A stretch of DNA of 64,000 bases from NCBI GenBank assembly GCA_013396915.1, contig VWZL01002555.1, positions 2,583-66,582 of the forward strand, read 5' to 3'. The translations under genes were made by a program, and so were the position numbers. Under the pieces are notes generated by a model. That model was not told the origin of the DNA. It saw nothing but the letters and a program-made list of their open reading frames with translations, and did not search any database. Shown here piece after piece: positions 39,156 through 52,600 of this stretch (its first letter is position 1; each line of letters opens with the position of its first letter). The stretch is from Stercorarius parasiticus. Lineage: Eukaryota > Chordata > Aves > Charadriiformes > Stercorariidae.

Positions 39156-40339
39156 CTTCACTGCCCTGGGATTATCATAGAAGAAATCCAAGAGGGTTGG
39201 CATATGCAGTGGCATCTGCAGTCATGGGGGAACGAGCTTCAAAACGAAAGAGGTGTGAGCCAGAGCTTTTTGAAATCTTCAGGCTTTGTCCACAGCCTTC
39301 AGCAGGGACATGAGTAATCAAGTGTGGGTGCTCCTGAGGTTGGCGAGCCTCATCCAAGCCAGCCATGCTTAGACTGCCCCACCACAAGGCAGCCTCCAAG
39401 CCATTCTCCAAAGCTGTGATACCTGGTTTGTCATCCCTGTTTGTTTTCTCCCCCTTTCAGTCTGCCAGCGATTGCATTTCTAGGGGGGCACAGGGCTCAT
39501 TTATGAGTCTCTCCAGCAACAAAACAAGAAGGAAGAAGCGCAGTGCCACAACCTGGCCTGCCAGGCGAGGAATTTGCTTGCCATTTATTGGCAATCATTT
39601 GCCATCTTGCACGGGAAGTGGATCAAGTTACTGGGGGATTTTCAGCTCCAAAACCCACTAGAAAAAACCTGAAACTGCCAGGAAGCAGGGGAGAGCGGAT
39701 TGCAGTGAGATGGCTCTGCTGTCCCAGTGGCAGGTTTTACTGACACTAAGAGCTCCGGGCTCCTGGAATTGCTTTCCCAAAGTCTCTCCAGCTGGCTGCC
39801 GAGGCAGAGCCTGCAGAGAGTCGAGATAAATACCTTTCATCTTTTTTAAGTTTTATTTCCGAAGGAAGCAGAATTATGCCGCTGTTCTCTTTTTTTTCCC
39901 CTAATAACTTCTAAATCCTTTGGCTGCTTGCACCAAATTTTTCACGAGGGGACAAGACGTGCAGTTCTGACAAGTCTGGAGTAAACAGGCAGCTGGGGAG
40001 AGGAGAGAGAAACTCCGCTAAATGTCTCCTGTCGACAGTCACCCCAGAGCATGAAACATCTCATTTACTGGGCACTGTGGAGTCTAAGCAGAGCTCGGCC
40101 TCCAGGAATGACTCCGTGGGAAATGGTATGCGCTGCTTCAGCCCGTCTGTCTCCTGGGGATGTTGTTCTGCTTTATAGCAGTTTGCTCTGAGCCGTGCTC
40201 AAGCATGCTTGCGTGCAAGCGGCCACAAAGAGTTGGTTTCTGTCATGGAAGGAGGTTGTGCTCAGGGCTTTTTTCGTCCTGTGCAGCTGCTAAAGAGCTC
40301 TGCTACATCCTGGGGTGTATCATCGGGCATAAGCCATCC
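39156..40339. other. No gene recognised
   Basis: Mixed-composition sequence. The open frames are short and carry no recognisable motif. Confidence 0.5.
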
Positions 40340-40790
40340 GATGCATCAAGGCATCCCTCTTCTCTGCACAGCTGCAATACCATGCCCAGTTTTGGGTGCC
40401 CAGCCTCAATGTGTCAGGAAGCGAGGAGAGAGACCAGCATTGTCAGAGCCCTCGAAAACAGGGAGCGTAGAAGGAAGCTGAAAAAGATTGCAATTGTTTT
40501 GGTCTCAGAAAAGGGAAACAGGAGAGCAATCGGCAAATTTGCAAAAAGTTCTTGTGAAGGAGGGAGTCTTCTCTGTGATTACAACAGGTAGGAAAGGAAG
40601 TGGCAGGCTTCAATTGCAGCCCAAGAGGATATAGGTTAGAAATTAAGGAAAACCTTGCCAAGAGGAAAAATAATCCTATCTGGACAGGGATGGCATTCCC
40701 CTTTTGTAGTTTTTAAGAACAAGCGATATGCGTTTCAGCTGGGTTTATGCTTTGGGTGGAGGTAACCCCTAGACCTCCCTCCTGACCTAA
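40340..40790 (+). mobile_element. Old CR1-like LINE relic
   Basis: Stretches such as GTTAGAAATTAAGGAAAACC, CTATCTGGACAGGGATGG and TTTTTAAGAACAAGC follow the order of CR1 3' coding and tail sequence in the plus orientation. The frame is broken and divergence is high. Confidence 0.45.
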
Positions 40791-43700
40791 TGTCTAGATT
40801 TCCGTAAGGAAGCCACCGTCACTGCCTGAAATAGATGGGCAGGATACAAACCTTAGAGGAGAGGATGATGGTTTAGAAGCTTGCCTGGTGTGTTTGGTGC
40901 TGCACAAAGCCCAAGGACAACTCCTGCCCCATTGCTCTGGACAGTAAGGATGCTGCAAATTCCAGGTTATCATTCATGCCTAAATTTCCTATCTATATTC
41001 AGGAAAACCTTGGGTCTTCCCTCCATGCCACAACTAAACAACTAAACAACATTTTAAAAGCTCAACTGAATCTATATTTGGTAAGAACAATGCAACTGTT
41101 ACTAATTTAAACTTGGCCAAACCACTGTCCCACTGTATAGTGGAGAATTTCAGTCTGGATCTGGACTTTGCCATTTCTGTCCAGGACGTTTGACCATCTG
41201 ATGTAAAGCAGCACTTTCAGCTTGAATTGTAAAACTGCACTCACATAGGAAGCACCTATCACCGAAAATCTCCCTGCTTGCCAGAGCAAAGAGGTCACTG
41301 GGCATGTCCAAAATATACGTGCAGTGCATAATGGTGCACATTCTGGACACTACCAATGCCCCTCTGAACATTGGGAAGAAGGCTTTTCCCCTTCAAAGGC
41401 AGCCTAGTAACTTGTTCTTCTTGGAGAGTGTCTTTTGAAGGCGCAAGGACCCTAAGTTAGCTGATTGTGCCCCACACAGTCTAATCGGCAAACCTGGCAC
41501 GTTTGTGTGCAGAAAAGGGAATAAAACCCTTGATCGCTACTTGCCTTTTACTTTAACCAAGCCTGCCTTGATCTCACGAAACCCAGGGTGCTTGGAGTAC
41601 AGAGGCACAAGTTCAAAGAGACAGCAAGAAGTTAATCTGCAAGCAAAAGGTGCTCTTCAGGCAGGCGGGAAGAAGTAATTAGAAAGCACAGCTATTCCAA
41701 AGCGTCAATAAATGACATCAAGGCAGCCATTATACACTCACTAAAGCACGAGGGTCCTCCACTCCTGTCAATCAAGAAAAAAACCAGGACTGTAGACACA
41801 TGGGCCAGACTGCAAAGGCAGGAGGTGGTAGGGCTCCTCGCTACGCCGCCTGAGGTGGCGAAGGCAGAGGTTCTGTAGGTGAGGCATGAAATGAGCACCT
41901 TCAGGAGGCCCACATCTGTCAAGGCTTTTTTTTTTTGTTTCATTGTGCCCCCTCTGCCCCCTCCACCATCAACATTCACTGTGCTCCATGAGCTCCATGG
42001 AGCAGAATGAGCTTCAGCTTTCCAGAGGCACTGTCCCATTTTGGTGTTACCCATCCAAAATGTACTGACTTCCTAGTTCAGTGTTTTGGTTATTATTTCA
42101 TTTCATCTTCAGAATCTACAGCCTGGCCCACTGGTGCTGGGAAGCCTGATGACAAATCAGAGGGCCCTTATGCTTTTGTATCGCCCAGCCCCCAGCAAAT
42201 GTAATGCTGGATTCAGGATCCTGTTCCTTCAAAACTGCAGTTGCAGAAGGAGATTCCCTTCTGCATAATTCTTCCGTCTCCAGCTTCTCATCTGTAAAAT
42301 GCATCTAATCATTGCGCAGCTTTTGTCTAGGCTGTAGCTCTTAGGGGCTATGCAAGGACATCGCGCATGAGGAGCCCCTCCATCAGACAAACAGAAGATG
42401 ACTTGCATGAGCTGAATGCAGGCAAGGTTGGCAGTGAGAGATGGCATCTTTTATCAGAAAAATTGATTCACAAAAGCCAAGAGGAGCAGTTTTCTCTCCA
42501 GCAAACAACATCAATACACACATATAGATCCAGAGCTAGTGTTTTTCTCACAGCATTTCACCACCCCCACTTTCAACATCCCTCTCTACCCCTGTCCCGT
42601 AGCAGCGTGACATTCAGACAACTGCTCCCCGACTCAGCCTTTTCACATCCTACAGCTGGGCCTGAATCCCGCGCGGCGGTGGTGCAAACCCCAAACCTCT
42701 CTCCTACGCCAGATGTGTGCCAGCTGCAGCTGAGCAGCGTGAGCTGCGACCTTCTGCTTGGCTGCCCCAGCCTGAAGGAGCAGGCGGAGGTTGTGGTACC
42801 CGGCTGCTGCCGGGGGGGCAGGAAGGGAAGGGGTGACACTGAGCAGCACAGCACGTCCCTTCTGCAGACCAACGGCTCCTCTCTCCTTCTCCCCCAAGCC
42901 CAGGAGGTACAAGCCACATTATGCAACGTGATGCTGCTTCTGATCCTCGAGGGCTCGGAGAATGGCCTGGACGCTGAGCTGGCTGCCGCTGGAGTTCAGA
43001 AGGTGCCCATGTGAGCGTGTGATCCCTGCTGCCACCCTCTGCTGTCAGCTCTGCTCACAGGCAGATCTCTATAAGCCTCCCAAGCCGCTGTGGAGCTGGG
43101 GCTGCCGGCAACAGTAGGAGCCCTTTCCCCTGCTGTAAGCACTGATCCCTCCTAAAACCTGAAGCGATTGCATTAATCACTTTGCTTCGAAGTAGGCCAT
43201 GCTGAATGTGTTTGAGCTTGGCTGATAAAATGGGGAGAGGAAGAAGTGCAAGGAGATTAGAAAGGAATCGGGCTTAATTTGGGAACGTCTCTGAAGATTT
43301 ATTCCAAAGCATGAAAGCCATGGAGAATGCTCCCGCCCAGAGATTAAAGATGCTCTGACTCACATCTCTGAGGCCTGACAATAGCTTATTCAGGAGATCT
43401 GCCTGCAGCCACGAGACAGAGGACAGAGTTTTCCCAAAGCATTTCAATTTTCAGGAGAAAAAAAAAAAAAGACTAGACTTCATTAGTTTCACCAAATAAC
43501 ATGAGATGACATGGTCCCCATCTCTCCTAAAGCTGGCTATAGATCCCTGCGCGTTTGTCGGCCTGAGAAAAACCACAGCCAGCGGTTGGTGACACCTTCT
43601 GAATCACCAATTTCTGGCATTTTCTAGTGCATTTGGCCTCCAAAAAAAAACAGAGCTAAGAAGCCAGTGGAAGGCCTTTGCCAATCAGGGGAGAGTGTAG

Positions 43701-45844
43701 CAAACATCACCCCTTGCCTGTCACACCCCTTCATGTCTCCTCCTTCCACAGAAGTGAAATCCAGAAGGTAAAGGTGTTCATCTGTTTACTCACGTTGGCC
43801 TCTTCCAGGCCACCTGGTGCTCCCTGCTGCATGGCCAACTTTGTGAGTATCACTCCATCCCCGAGCAGTTGTCCCCATTCTGCAGTCCCATGGGTGGCCC
43901 GCTGAGCACTGGGTGTGTGGATGGTGCCAGGACCTCAGCATCTCTTTCCCCACAAGCTCACGATGGGCCCACTGTCCGTGCCAACTCCAGGGGAGCCTCC
44001 AAAGGAAAGAAGGTGGCACCTGCAAGAGGGTGCGTGTAGGAATTGGTCTTGCATTTTCTGCTTTGCTCCTCTCATCAGGTGCAGAAGGGAAGGGGATGAT
44101 GAGCTTGTCAGAGATGGGATGGCAGGAACAGTGGGATTGCTATCAACAGACTGCCCACACTGGAGATCCCTTTGGGAGGTGCTGGTGTAACCAAGCCTTG
44201 GGGATGAGCAGCAGGACAGCTCCAGGGCATTGGGAAAAAGGAATCAGATTCAACGCTTGACTGATGTGGGCACGACTTTGATATCACCTCTTACAACTGG
44301 TGTAAACACAGCCCTCTTTTTTTACTCACAAGGACCTTTTGGTAGATAACCTGGTGAAGAGTTTGTGGCTCATACCATTGACATCTACACCATCACGGTG
44401 AAGGCTGACGTGGGGTACACCATTTGGGAGGTGTCAGCTCTCATCTAGGGAGGTCAGGCTGCTGCTGCAGAGAGTGCTGCCAGCAGAGTCCCTCCGCAGG
44501 ACCCTGTACAGGACTGCACACCGGCAGCTCAGAGGACAGGGGGACCAGAGGGCAGGAGAGCGGCCCCAGCACTGTGTTGCCAATGCATGAGAAGTTCCCT
44601 CGCATTGCTGAGCAGCAGATCATCTTCAATACAACATTACAGATGGTCCTTTCTGAGCAGCTGCCACTGATGCTCCTTGTTCTGTTCTCCAAGATAGCTG
44701 GAGCAGAGACAAGCCCAGCCCCATAAGAGGCTCTGCAGGGTTTGTTTTGATCTTCCTGATGATGGGGAAGGACAGCCAGAGCCTGCTGAACAGAAAAGGC
44801 TGTGTACCAGCTCTCGGCGTCCAGGTAATTGTACTCATCTCCCATCCATCATCCCAGGTACGGCAGGCTCTGTTGCCAGACCTAATGCCCTTTATGCCGT
44901 TCTTTCATGGAACTGGCTTGAAATTGATTTTGAAACAGAAGCAAGAGGTTGTATCAATTTTCCCCTTGGAGGTGTGACAGCGTGTCTGCTTTCTGCCAGG
45001 TTAGGTTATTTCTGTTCTCTGCTGTATGTGTGTGTGTTTCCCTGGCTCTGTTCACTGAGACAGGTCGAAAGGGATCCCATCTTTCTGAAGCCAGGCTGGT
45101 GGGGCAGAGGAGATGACTGATAACATGATGCAGCAGAATGACAGCCGCCCCCACGCTGCACGCTGTGTCCATCACCTGCACCCTCACTGGCTTTGTTTGC
45201 CAGGGGAAGGGTTCGAAGAAGAGATCTGAGGCAGATCCATTCTCTACAGCTCAGGCAGCCCTTTCCAAATTGTGAAATTCACCTCCCAGGCCATGGAAGG
45301 AAACTGAGGTTAAAGGCTAATGTGCAAAGTTTCCTCACCTGTGGCAAGGGGACCCCATTAGAAGGCACCCCTTAGGTCTCTAAGCAGTGCACAGTCATAG
45401 GATCACTTTTTGTTGTCTTTCTTGTGTTTCCTGCTTTACAATTTGTCTCTCTAACTAGAACCTGTAACGCTAAGAACATGCAAAGAGGCGACAGTCGTGC
45501 CCATGGGTCCCCCGGCTCTTCTGCAGCCATGCAGCAGGATTATGATCTTCTGGCTGAAGACAGCATTGTGGATAGGATCCAAAATCAGAAAGAGGGTGGG
45601 TTTGGGTTTTTTGTTTGCTTTTTTTTTTTCCAAATCACATTCAGATTAGATACTAAAACAGAGCAATCGAGATCTCCCCCATTCTTAAGCAGAAACCTTA
45701 TAGCACCATCTGATCTTGAACATTCCTGTTAACAGCACAATGTCATTCAGCAAACACATCTGCCAGATCTGGTCCAGTGGCAGTTTGAGATACTGCCAGC
45801 TGGTGTGGACTTAAACCTTTCAACCTGTCCTTTAAAACCACCCC
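40791..45844. other. Gene-poor sequence
   Basis: The longest plus-strand open frame (42367-43014, 215 codons) has no recognisable domain. No splice-supported gene was found. Confidence 0.5.
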
Positions 45845-46410
45845 AGAATCACAGTCACAGAATGGTTGAGGTTGGCGGGGACCTGTGGAGGTTGTCTTGT
45901 CCAACGCCCCTGCTCAAGCAAGGCCACCTAGAGCTGGTTGGCCAGGACCACGTCCAGTCAGCTTTTGAATATCTCCAAGGATGGAGACTCTTTACAACCT
46001 CTCTAGGCAACCTGTTCCAGTGTTTGGCCACTCTAATGTATTGTTGGTGCCTGAGGTAGTTCCTCCTCAGGTGCAGGACTTTGCACTTCCCCTTGCAGAA
46101 CTTCACAAGGTTCCTGTCGGCTCATTTCTCCTGCCTGTGGGCATCCCTCTGGATGGCAGCACGACCCTCTGGTGCATCAGTCACTCCTCACAGTTTTGCC
46201 TCATCAGCAAACTTGCTAAGGGTACACTCTTCCCCGTCATCCAGATCATTAATAAGGATGTTGAACGAGATCGGGCCCAATATTGACCCCTGGGGTACAC
46301 CACTGGCTACTGGCCTCCAACTAGACTTCACACTGCTGATCATCACCCTCTGGGCATGGCCATTCAGCCAGTTTTCAATGTACCTCACTGCCTGCACATC
46401 TCTGGCAACA
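45845..46410 (-). mobile_element. CR1 LINE fragment with reverse-transcriptase palm remnant
   Basis: The 3' tail begins AGAATCACAGTCACAGAATGG. An internally deleted older 3' part is followed by reverse-transcriptase coding sequence on the minus strand (46397-46188), with [26 protein letters not shown] and FADEAKL. The usual catalytic FADDTKL has lost its second Asp, so it is inactive. Confidence 0.88.
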
Positions 46411-48205
46411 GAGAGGTCTTGCTTTTGTCTGCAAATCTGTTGTCATGCTTCACTGTCCTCCCTCTTGGTATTTTCTTTTTTCTTCCTCACTGCCTTTTGA
46501 CACTGACTTTCAAACAGTCCCTCCTCGCACCTGGCTAAACCTTGGTGCCATGTACAGAGGAAAGTGGGGACAGATGCTGCTTTTCATCATTTGCTCTGTC
46601 GCTGAAGGGAGTAGCCCTAGCGTGCAGCACAGGCTCGTGCAGCAGTGTTTCATGTCTATGCATCCGAACCTCTTGTTTTCACATTACTCTGGGGCTGGTT
46701 TTATTAGTGGTTGATTGAGTGGTCTCAGCATGGCTCTCGTGGAATACCCACATCTTCCGTTCACCACGAAGCAGATGGAAATGTTCTCAGTGAGACACTC
46801 ATGCATATGCAATACCTACAGAGGAAAACATCTCCGCTCTTATTGCTGCTGCCAACAATGCCACCTGTCAGCGTCTGGGTGAACTCGACTGATATTTATT
46901 TGGGCAGTATCAGAAAGGAGCATTGGCGGAAAAATCCCCAAGTCATGTAAAAATGCTATTGATGCTTCTGGTAGAAAATCGTCAAGTGCTGTAAATACCC
47001 TATTGAAATTGCTTTTTTTGTCACCGGGTCTTGAAATCTTGACAAAATGCTTGAAAAAAAAAATTCCTTTGGAATGTTTTGACCACCTTTTCAAAAAGAG
47101 TGCGATTAATAAATACAAAGGGCTTCTTTCCACTTGAGCAGCCCTTTATACCTGCTGGAGTCTTCTGGGTGAATGAGATTAAGGTATGAAAGACTTCAGG
47201 AAGCAAAACGACCAATAGATGCGGAAAGGAGAGAGCATAAAAATGGGTGCCAGACACTCGCATTTAGGGATATTCTGGAATTGACATTAAGCCATTTTTG
47301 TGCTGCACAGGGGTTATATGGCTAAAAAAGGACATAAGAAGCAGTCCTATGATTAGAGAGTCATGATTTTGGCACCCTTATGTTAGGAGAAATGAGGGAG
47401 AGAGGAAACAAGTGGAACTGCGCGCTCACCAGCACTGGAAAGGGACGCTGTGGCTAATGCACCTGCACAGCATAAACACATACAGATTTCTATGTGTGGC
47501 TGAGTGAATTATAACCCTGCATATTCCTGTTTGTCTGTAACGCAATAGAGCAGCTCTCCTCTCCCACCTGCCATTCTTAATTATCGGGTTGTTGGTTTTT
47601 TTAAGTATTAAAAAAGGCATGTATGCTATCAGTCATGTCAATTCTGTAACCATCATCCCGCATCCAGACTGTCCCTCCACTGACCCCAAACATCCTACAG
47701 TCAAAACTCTGGTGTTCTCAGCAAGACCCAAAAGCTGTAAATGTTTCGTTTCAGTAGAAATTGAGATTTTCTTGATCTGTCACATGTAGACACAAGTTTT
47801 TGTAAATGCTATCCTGAAGCCTGTGAAATGCTGAATGGCCGAACAGTAAGGCACCGGGCTCAGGCGGTGCTTGCATTGATTAGCTGAGCCCTGATTGATG
47901 TGTGGATACTTTATGCTTTGTTCTCTAATGCACTTTCAGCAGGGCTAATAAAATTTCCTTTGAACAAGTGGGAACAGGTGATCACACAATTATGTGTGTC
48001 TTGTCTGTCTGGATGATTCAGCCTCATGTTGTTGTCATAGCAGCATGTCCCCATCGCAGGCTCACACGTTAAGGTAGGGCTCTTTTGTATGTGCTGGTTT
48101 GCGATTTGCAAATAATAAACAAAACCCAGTGCCCTGCTTTGATAGAAGAGTATTTGCTGTGGTGTTGGAATTGTAAATGCATTTAAATGTGGGAGGAAAA
48201 GTGGA

Positions 48206-48237
48206 GCTGATTGTCAACACCCTTAGGACACCCCTGT
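48206..48237 (+). repeat. 32-bp direct repeat, copy 1
   Basis: GCTGATTGTCAACACCCTTA continues to CCTGT at 48237. It matches 49175-49206 at 31 of 32 positions. Confidence 0.85.
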
Positions 48238-49174
48238 AAGGATTTCCAAGGATGAAAATGCAGCCTAGATTTGACTTTGATTGTGGGAGTCAAAGAAAAG
48301 AGCTGTTAAATCTGTTTCTATATCCTCTGGAGTGAGAGTTGGGTTCCCTCTCCTTCAAAGGAAGCGTACTTTATGGCAGGGCTGTGCCATTACTCAGGTA
48401 GTGTGACCCTACATGGAGCAGGACTTGGGTTATTTAACCAGTCCTGCCACATGGTTCTCTCCAGCCCCTGAACCACAGGTCCACACCTTGCTCTGAGTCT
48501 GTACTGACCACCAGTCATCCTGCACAGGCACTGGGATCACTGGCTGGATCCTAAGTGGGATGCAAGGCTGCGGGGTGTGATGTCATGCCATGCAATGTCA
48601 CGTAATGCTACCCTCATCACACTCCAGCTTGTTGGCTACTTACATTTGCTCTTTGCCAGGCTGGCCACAAAGGGAGCCACAGAGCTCTGGAAGGGCTCTT
48701 GTACCTTTCAGGCCTGTCTTCGTGTATCACCACAGCCCTAGCATGGGTTTCCAGAGGAGATCTAAAACAGCAGTGTGCTGATGACCCATGACAAAGCATG
48801 GCTCAAGAACTGAACCTACTGAAAAGACACAACATTTCTAGCCTTGGTTGTAGAAGTAGCCAAATCTGAAACCTGCAACTCTTCCATTATTTCCCACGTA
48901 CACGTAGGTGAATAGTCAGAGGGGCATTAATTACCTGAAGACGTTCAGACATGAAAGAAGCCCACGTGCAGTGCCACAGCGGCAGCCCTTGCAGAAGTGA
49001 CCAACTGTAACCAGTGGGGAGGTCCCACAGTGACAGAAGGGTTGTGCCAGCCCCAGCTGGGACACGGCACCGGGCTGTGACAGTGCATGTGAAGGATTCA
49101 AGTGAATACCACACATATCCTGAGAGCCAGCAGGTCCTTGGGGGAAGCAGAGGGTGCACCCCTCCTAGGCAGAG

Positions 49175-49206
49175 GCTGATTGTCAACACCCTTAGGACAC
49201 GCCTGT
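49175..49206 (+). repeat. 32-bp direct repeat, copy 2
   Basis: The second copy, 969 bases downstream, with one mismatch (C48232 against G49201). Confidence 0.85.
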
Positions 49207-49600
49207 GATCCTATTAACGCTTTCAAAGAGGCATCTCTCCTTGCATCTGATCCCTGTGGCTTCCTTCAAGTTCAAATTGACATCCATGGAGACAGATTCT
49301 CAGTCACGGTGGATCACCATCTGACTAATTCAACTTGCTCCACATGGAGAGGGCCTGAGCAGCTGCAAGTCTGTTTGAGGTTGATTTGAGCCAGTCGTGG
49401 TTTGGGGCCTGTGTTAAAACAACAGAAAAAGCCGACGCACATACACAAAATGGGTAGGGAAGAGGAGAGTGGAGATCCTAAAAGAACCCTACATCTAGGA
49501 GCAATTTGAGTGCCACTAATTTTCCTTCTTTGTTTGCCCTGGCAGACAGAGCCCAACATGACTCAGGTGTCTAAGGAAATTTTCAATCATATTTAAAAAG

Positions 49601-49617
49601 AGAGAGAGAGAGAGAGG
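49601..49617. repeat. (AG)n microsatellite
   Basis: A run of about eight AG units. Confidence 0.9.
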
Positions 49618-52600
49618 AAACTAGAAAATGGGATGGGATTGCACTGCGATGCTGTGACCTGTCTGTGCCCAGAGCTCTGCCTTAAATTGGAAGAAAAGTG
49701 CCCATTAATCTGACACTGAGGAAGGCATAGGCAACGAAACCATTTCATGTCTGCTCATTTCCCGCCATGACACGTAGTCCTCTCCACCTTGCTAATTGGA
49801 GAAAGCTTGCTAACAGCTCTCTGATGTGGGTTTAATTAAATACCTTTTGAATGCCCCTGAGCGGTGGGAAAAGACGGTGGAATCATTCCAAATCTGACAC
49901 GCTGAGGGACGGCTTCAAATCTGGGGCTTCTCATTTCATCGCCGAAAAAATACAGACGCTGTGGGAGCAGTGGAGGATCTCTAATACCGACGGAGCTAGA
50001 AACTAAAGGCTGACAACATCTGGCTGTGGAAAGGAGGATCTTCCACGTCCCAGCAGTTCTTATAATCCTGCAGAGAAGATGCTTGGTCATCCCGTGGCAA
50101 AGGAAGGGCTCTGAGGGAGGGGAGACACTTCTGCAAGGGATATACGCAGGGCGAGGATGCTGCTGTTGTGTCCCAGGAAGAAGGGCTGCAGGTCCATAAA
50201 GGAGGTGGAGTAGTGAAGCGTGGAGGAGAAGAGAGGAAGAAGATGTGCTCTTGAAGGGGACAGCCAAAGAGAGAAGCAGCAAGCGCCAGGTGTGTTGGAG
50301 CACAGCTCTGTCCCAAGTCCACAAGAGACACTTCAGCAGGTCACTTCTGTTTGGCTGGGTGTACACTGGTCTTGGTGCATTGTCTGAAGAGAAGCATTCC
50401 TGCCTGGGAATCAGGGCTGCCGTGTGCTGGGACCATTTGTGCCCTAAATAAAATGACAAAGCGTGATTGATTTTATGAACTTTGGTGTGTGAAGATGAAG
50501 GGGGAGCACGCCGTGGGCAGCAGGTAGACTGTGGATGGGGTAGATGCCCTTGCAGCAAAGTCAGACCCTAAGCCAAAGCCTCAGCTATGACACAACTTTC
50601 CCCATGTCTTTAAAACACCCATTTTCCCCCCTCCCCATGGCAGGAGGAGGCCAGGAGTGCAGCGTACAGGCTGAGCGCTGCAGGAGAGAGCTTGCCAATA
50701 ATCTGTGAGAAAGAGAAAAAATTTCAACGAGACTTTGAGAGAGTCTATTTAGCTTATCAGAAAGGAGGTCAAGAGGTGATTTGATTACAGAGCGTAAGTG
50801 CCGTCAGTGGAAGAAAACACCAGTTTCTAAAGAGCTTTTTAATCTATCAGAGAAAGCCGGAACAAGAGCCAATGGCTGAGAGATGAAGCCAGACAAATGC
50901 AAATAAGACATAGGGAGCATATCTTTAGCAGAGAAGGAGATAAAAAAAAAAAAGGAAAGAGCAAACTCAAGGAGAACAGCACTTGGTATCTCTGGGTGCC
51001 TTAAACTGGAGCTGGATAACAGGCTTAAGGCAGAGAGGGGCTGGGTTGGTTCCAAGGTGGCATTTAGGAGCCATGGTCATATGTATAAAGTGGTCTGGCA
51101 CTTCTTTGTCTCTTAATAGCAAGAAAATCCAAGTTCCTTGCTCTTGTCGGGGCAGAAAAATGTTTGAGCACAGGCTTTGGGCAAAGCTGGTTCAGTCACC
51201 AGGAAGGGCTCAGCTCCATGTTCATGGTTTCGAAGTCAAAACTGTATCTTGGGAGCCTGGGCTTCCAAAGGCTTGGTGGTCTGAGCCTGGTTGGTGTTCC
51301 CCTGGCAAAGGACTGGCCACATCCTGGTGAGAAATTCCAGCCTAGTGGAAGGAAAAGTTCCACCATGGGTAGGAATTAAGGAATTGCCAATTAAGAACAT
51401 AAAAAAAGATATAGCAGAAGTCCATCTCATCATGCACCTGCATCTGGCACTGGTAGGGGACTCCCAACAGGGGGCTAGGGGGGAAAAAAAAGCCAGGAGT
51501 GATCTTTCCCTGGAATTTCTTCCTCATTTTCAGCAGTTTGTAGCTGATGGACTCCTGAAGTGGAGGCTGACAGACAGGTATTAACAGGCCCTGAAGGATG
51601 CTTCTCCCATGAAATTCAGGCTGCTTTTGGATCTATTACACTTTTGCCCGGAGCAATAACATTCATAATTTAGTAACACAATGTGTGAAAAAGTACATCT
51701 TTTTGCTTGTTTCAAATCCTCTGATCCTCTCACTGGTACCTTTTTTTTTTTTTTTTGGTATGGGGAGCACAGTATACTTACTTAATTGCCATTTCTTTGT
51801 GCTATTCAAGATTGTTGAGGCTTCTCTCCCACCCTCCTGGGTATTTAGGGCAGGGTATCCTGATGGAGTCAGTCCCATCCTGTGGTCAAAGTGGCATATC
51901 CACTGCCATCAGTGTGTGTTGCAGCCAGCCCACCAAGGTGGTGTTCTGCACCAGAAGCCCAAAAGAGACAGACGCTAGAGCCATCCTCCAGAGCTGGATT
52001 ACAAAGGATGAGGAGAATATATACAAACAGTATGCCAGAAAATACGGCTTATCTTAGGTTGGCCAAGAAAATTCTTATTTTTTGTTTTTAATTTGCCCTA
52101 TTTCTAACCCCAGCATCTCTGGGAGAATGGACGCTAAGCTCAAGCAAAAGAACTTCCCAGCACTAATTTCTGTGCTTCTCATTTGAATCCCTCCTGTTTG
52201 ATGATAAGAGAGGGTTTCTAAGCCTGCATCCTCCAGGGATGTCTGGGCAGCTACCTCTTTGTTATTGCTGTGTTTTCTCCTTGTTCTCTGTACAGCTGTG
52301 TTCAATAAACGAAAACTTTTAACAAATAAACCAAGCAAGCCCCTTTTTGGCCCAGGGGCTATTTGCTGGTGAAACCAGTATTTAAATATTTACCACTTGG
52401 ATGTGAAGGAAATTCCTGGGTTGTGCTGTCTGGCAAATAAGGCAGCTTATTCAGCGTTGAGTTAAAGTCCTGGTTAAGTCTTGGAAATAATTTCATATCA
52501 GCAGCAATGGGTGTTTACTAGCGAGTAGGTAAATTCTACCACAACTGAATCCATCTTCATTCTCCTCCACTCCATGGGCTGTTGTAATGAGGGTCCACAG

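Noticed and set aside
44320..44450. Short segment reading FVAHTIDIYTITVKADVGYT
   Set aside because: A stop precedes it and another follows within 40 codons. No donor, acceptor or family could be supported.
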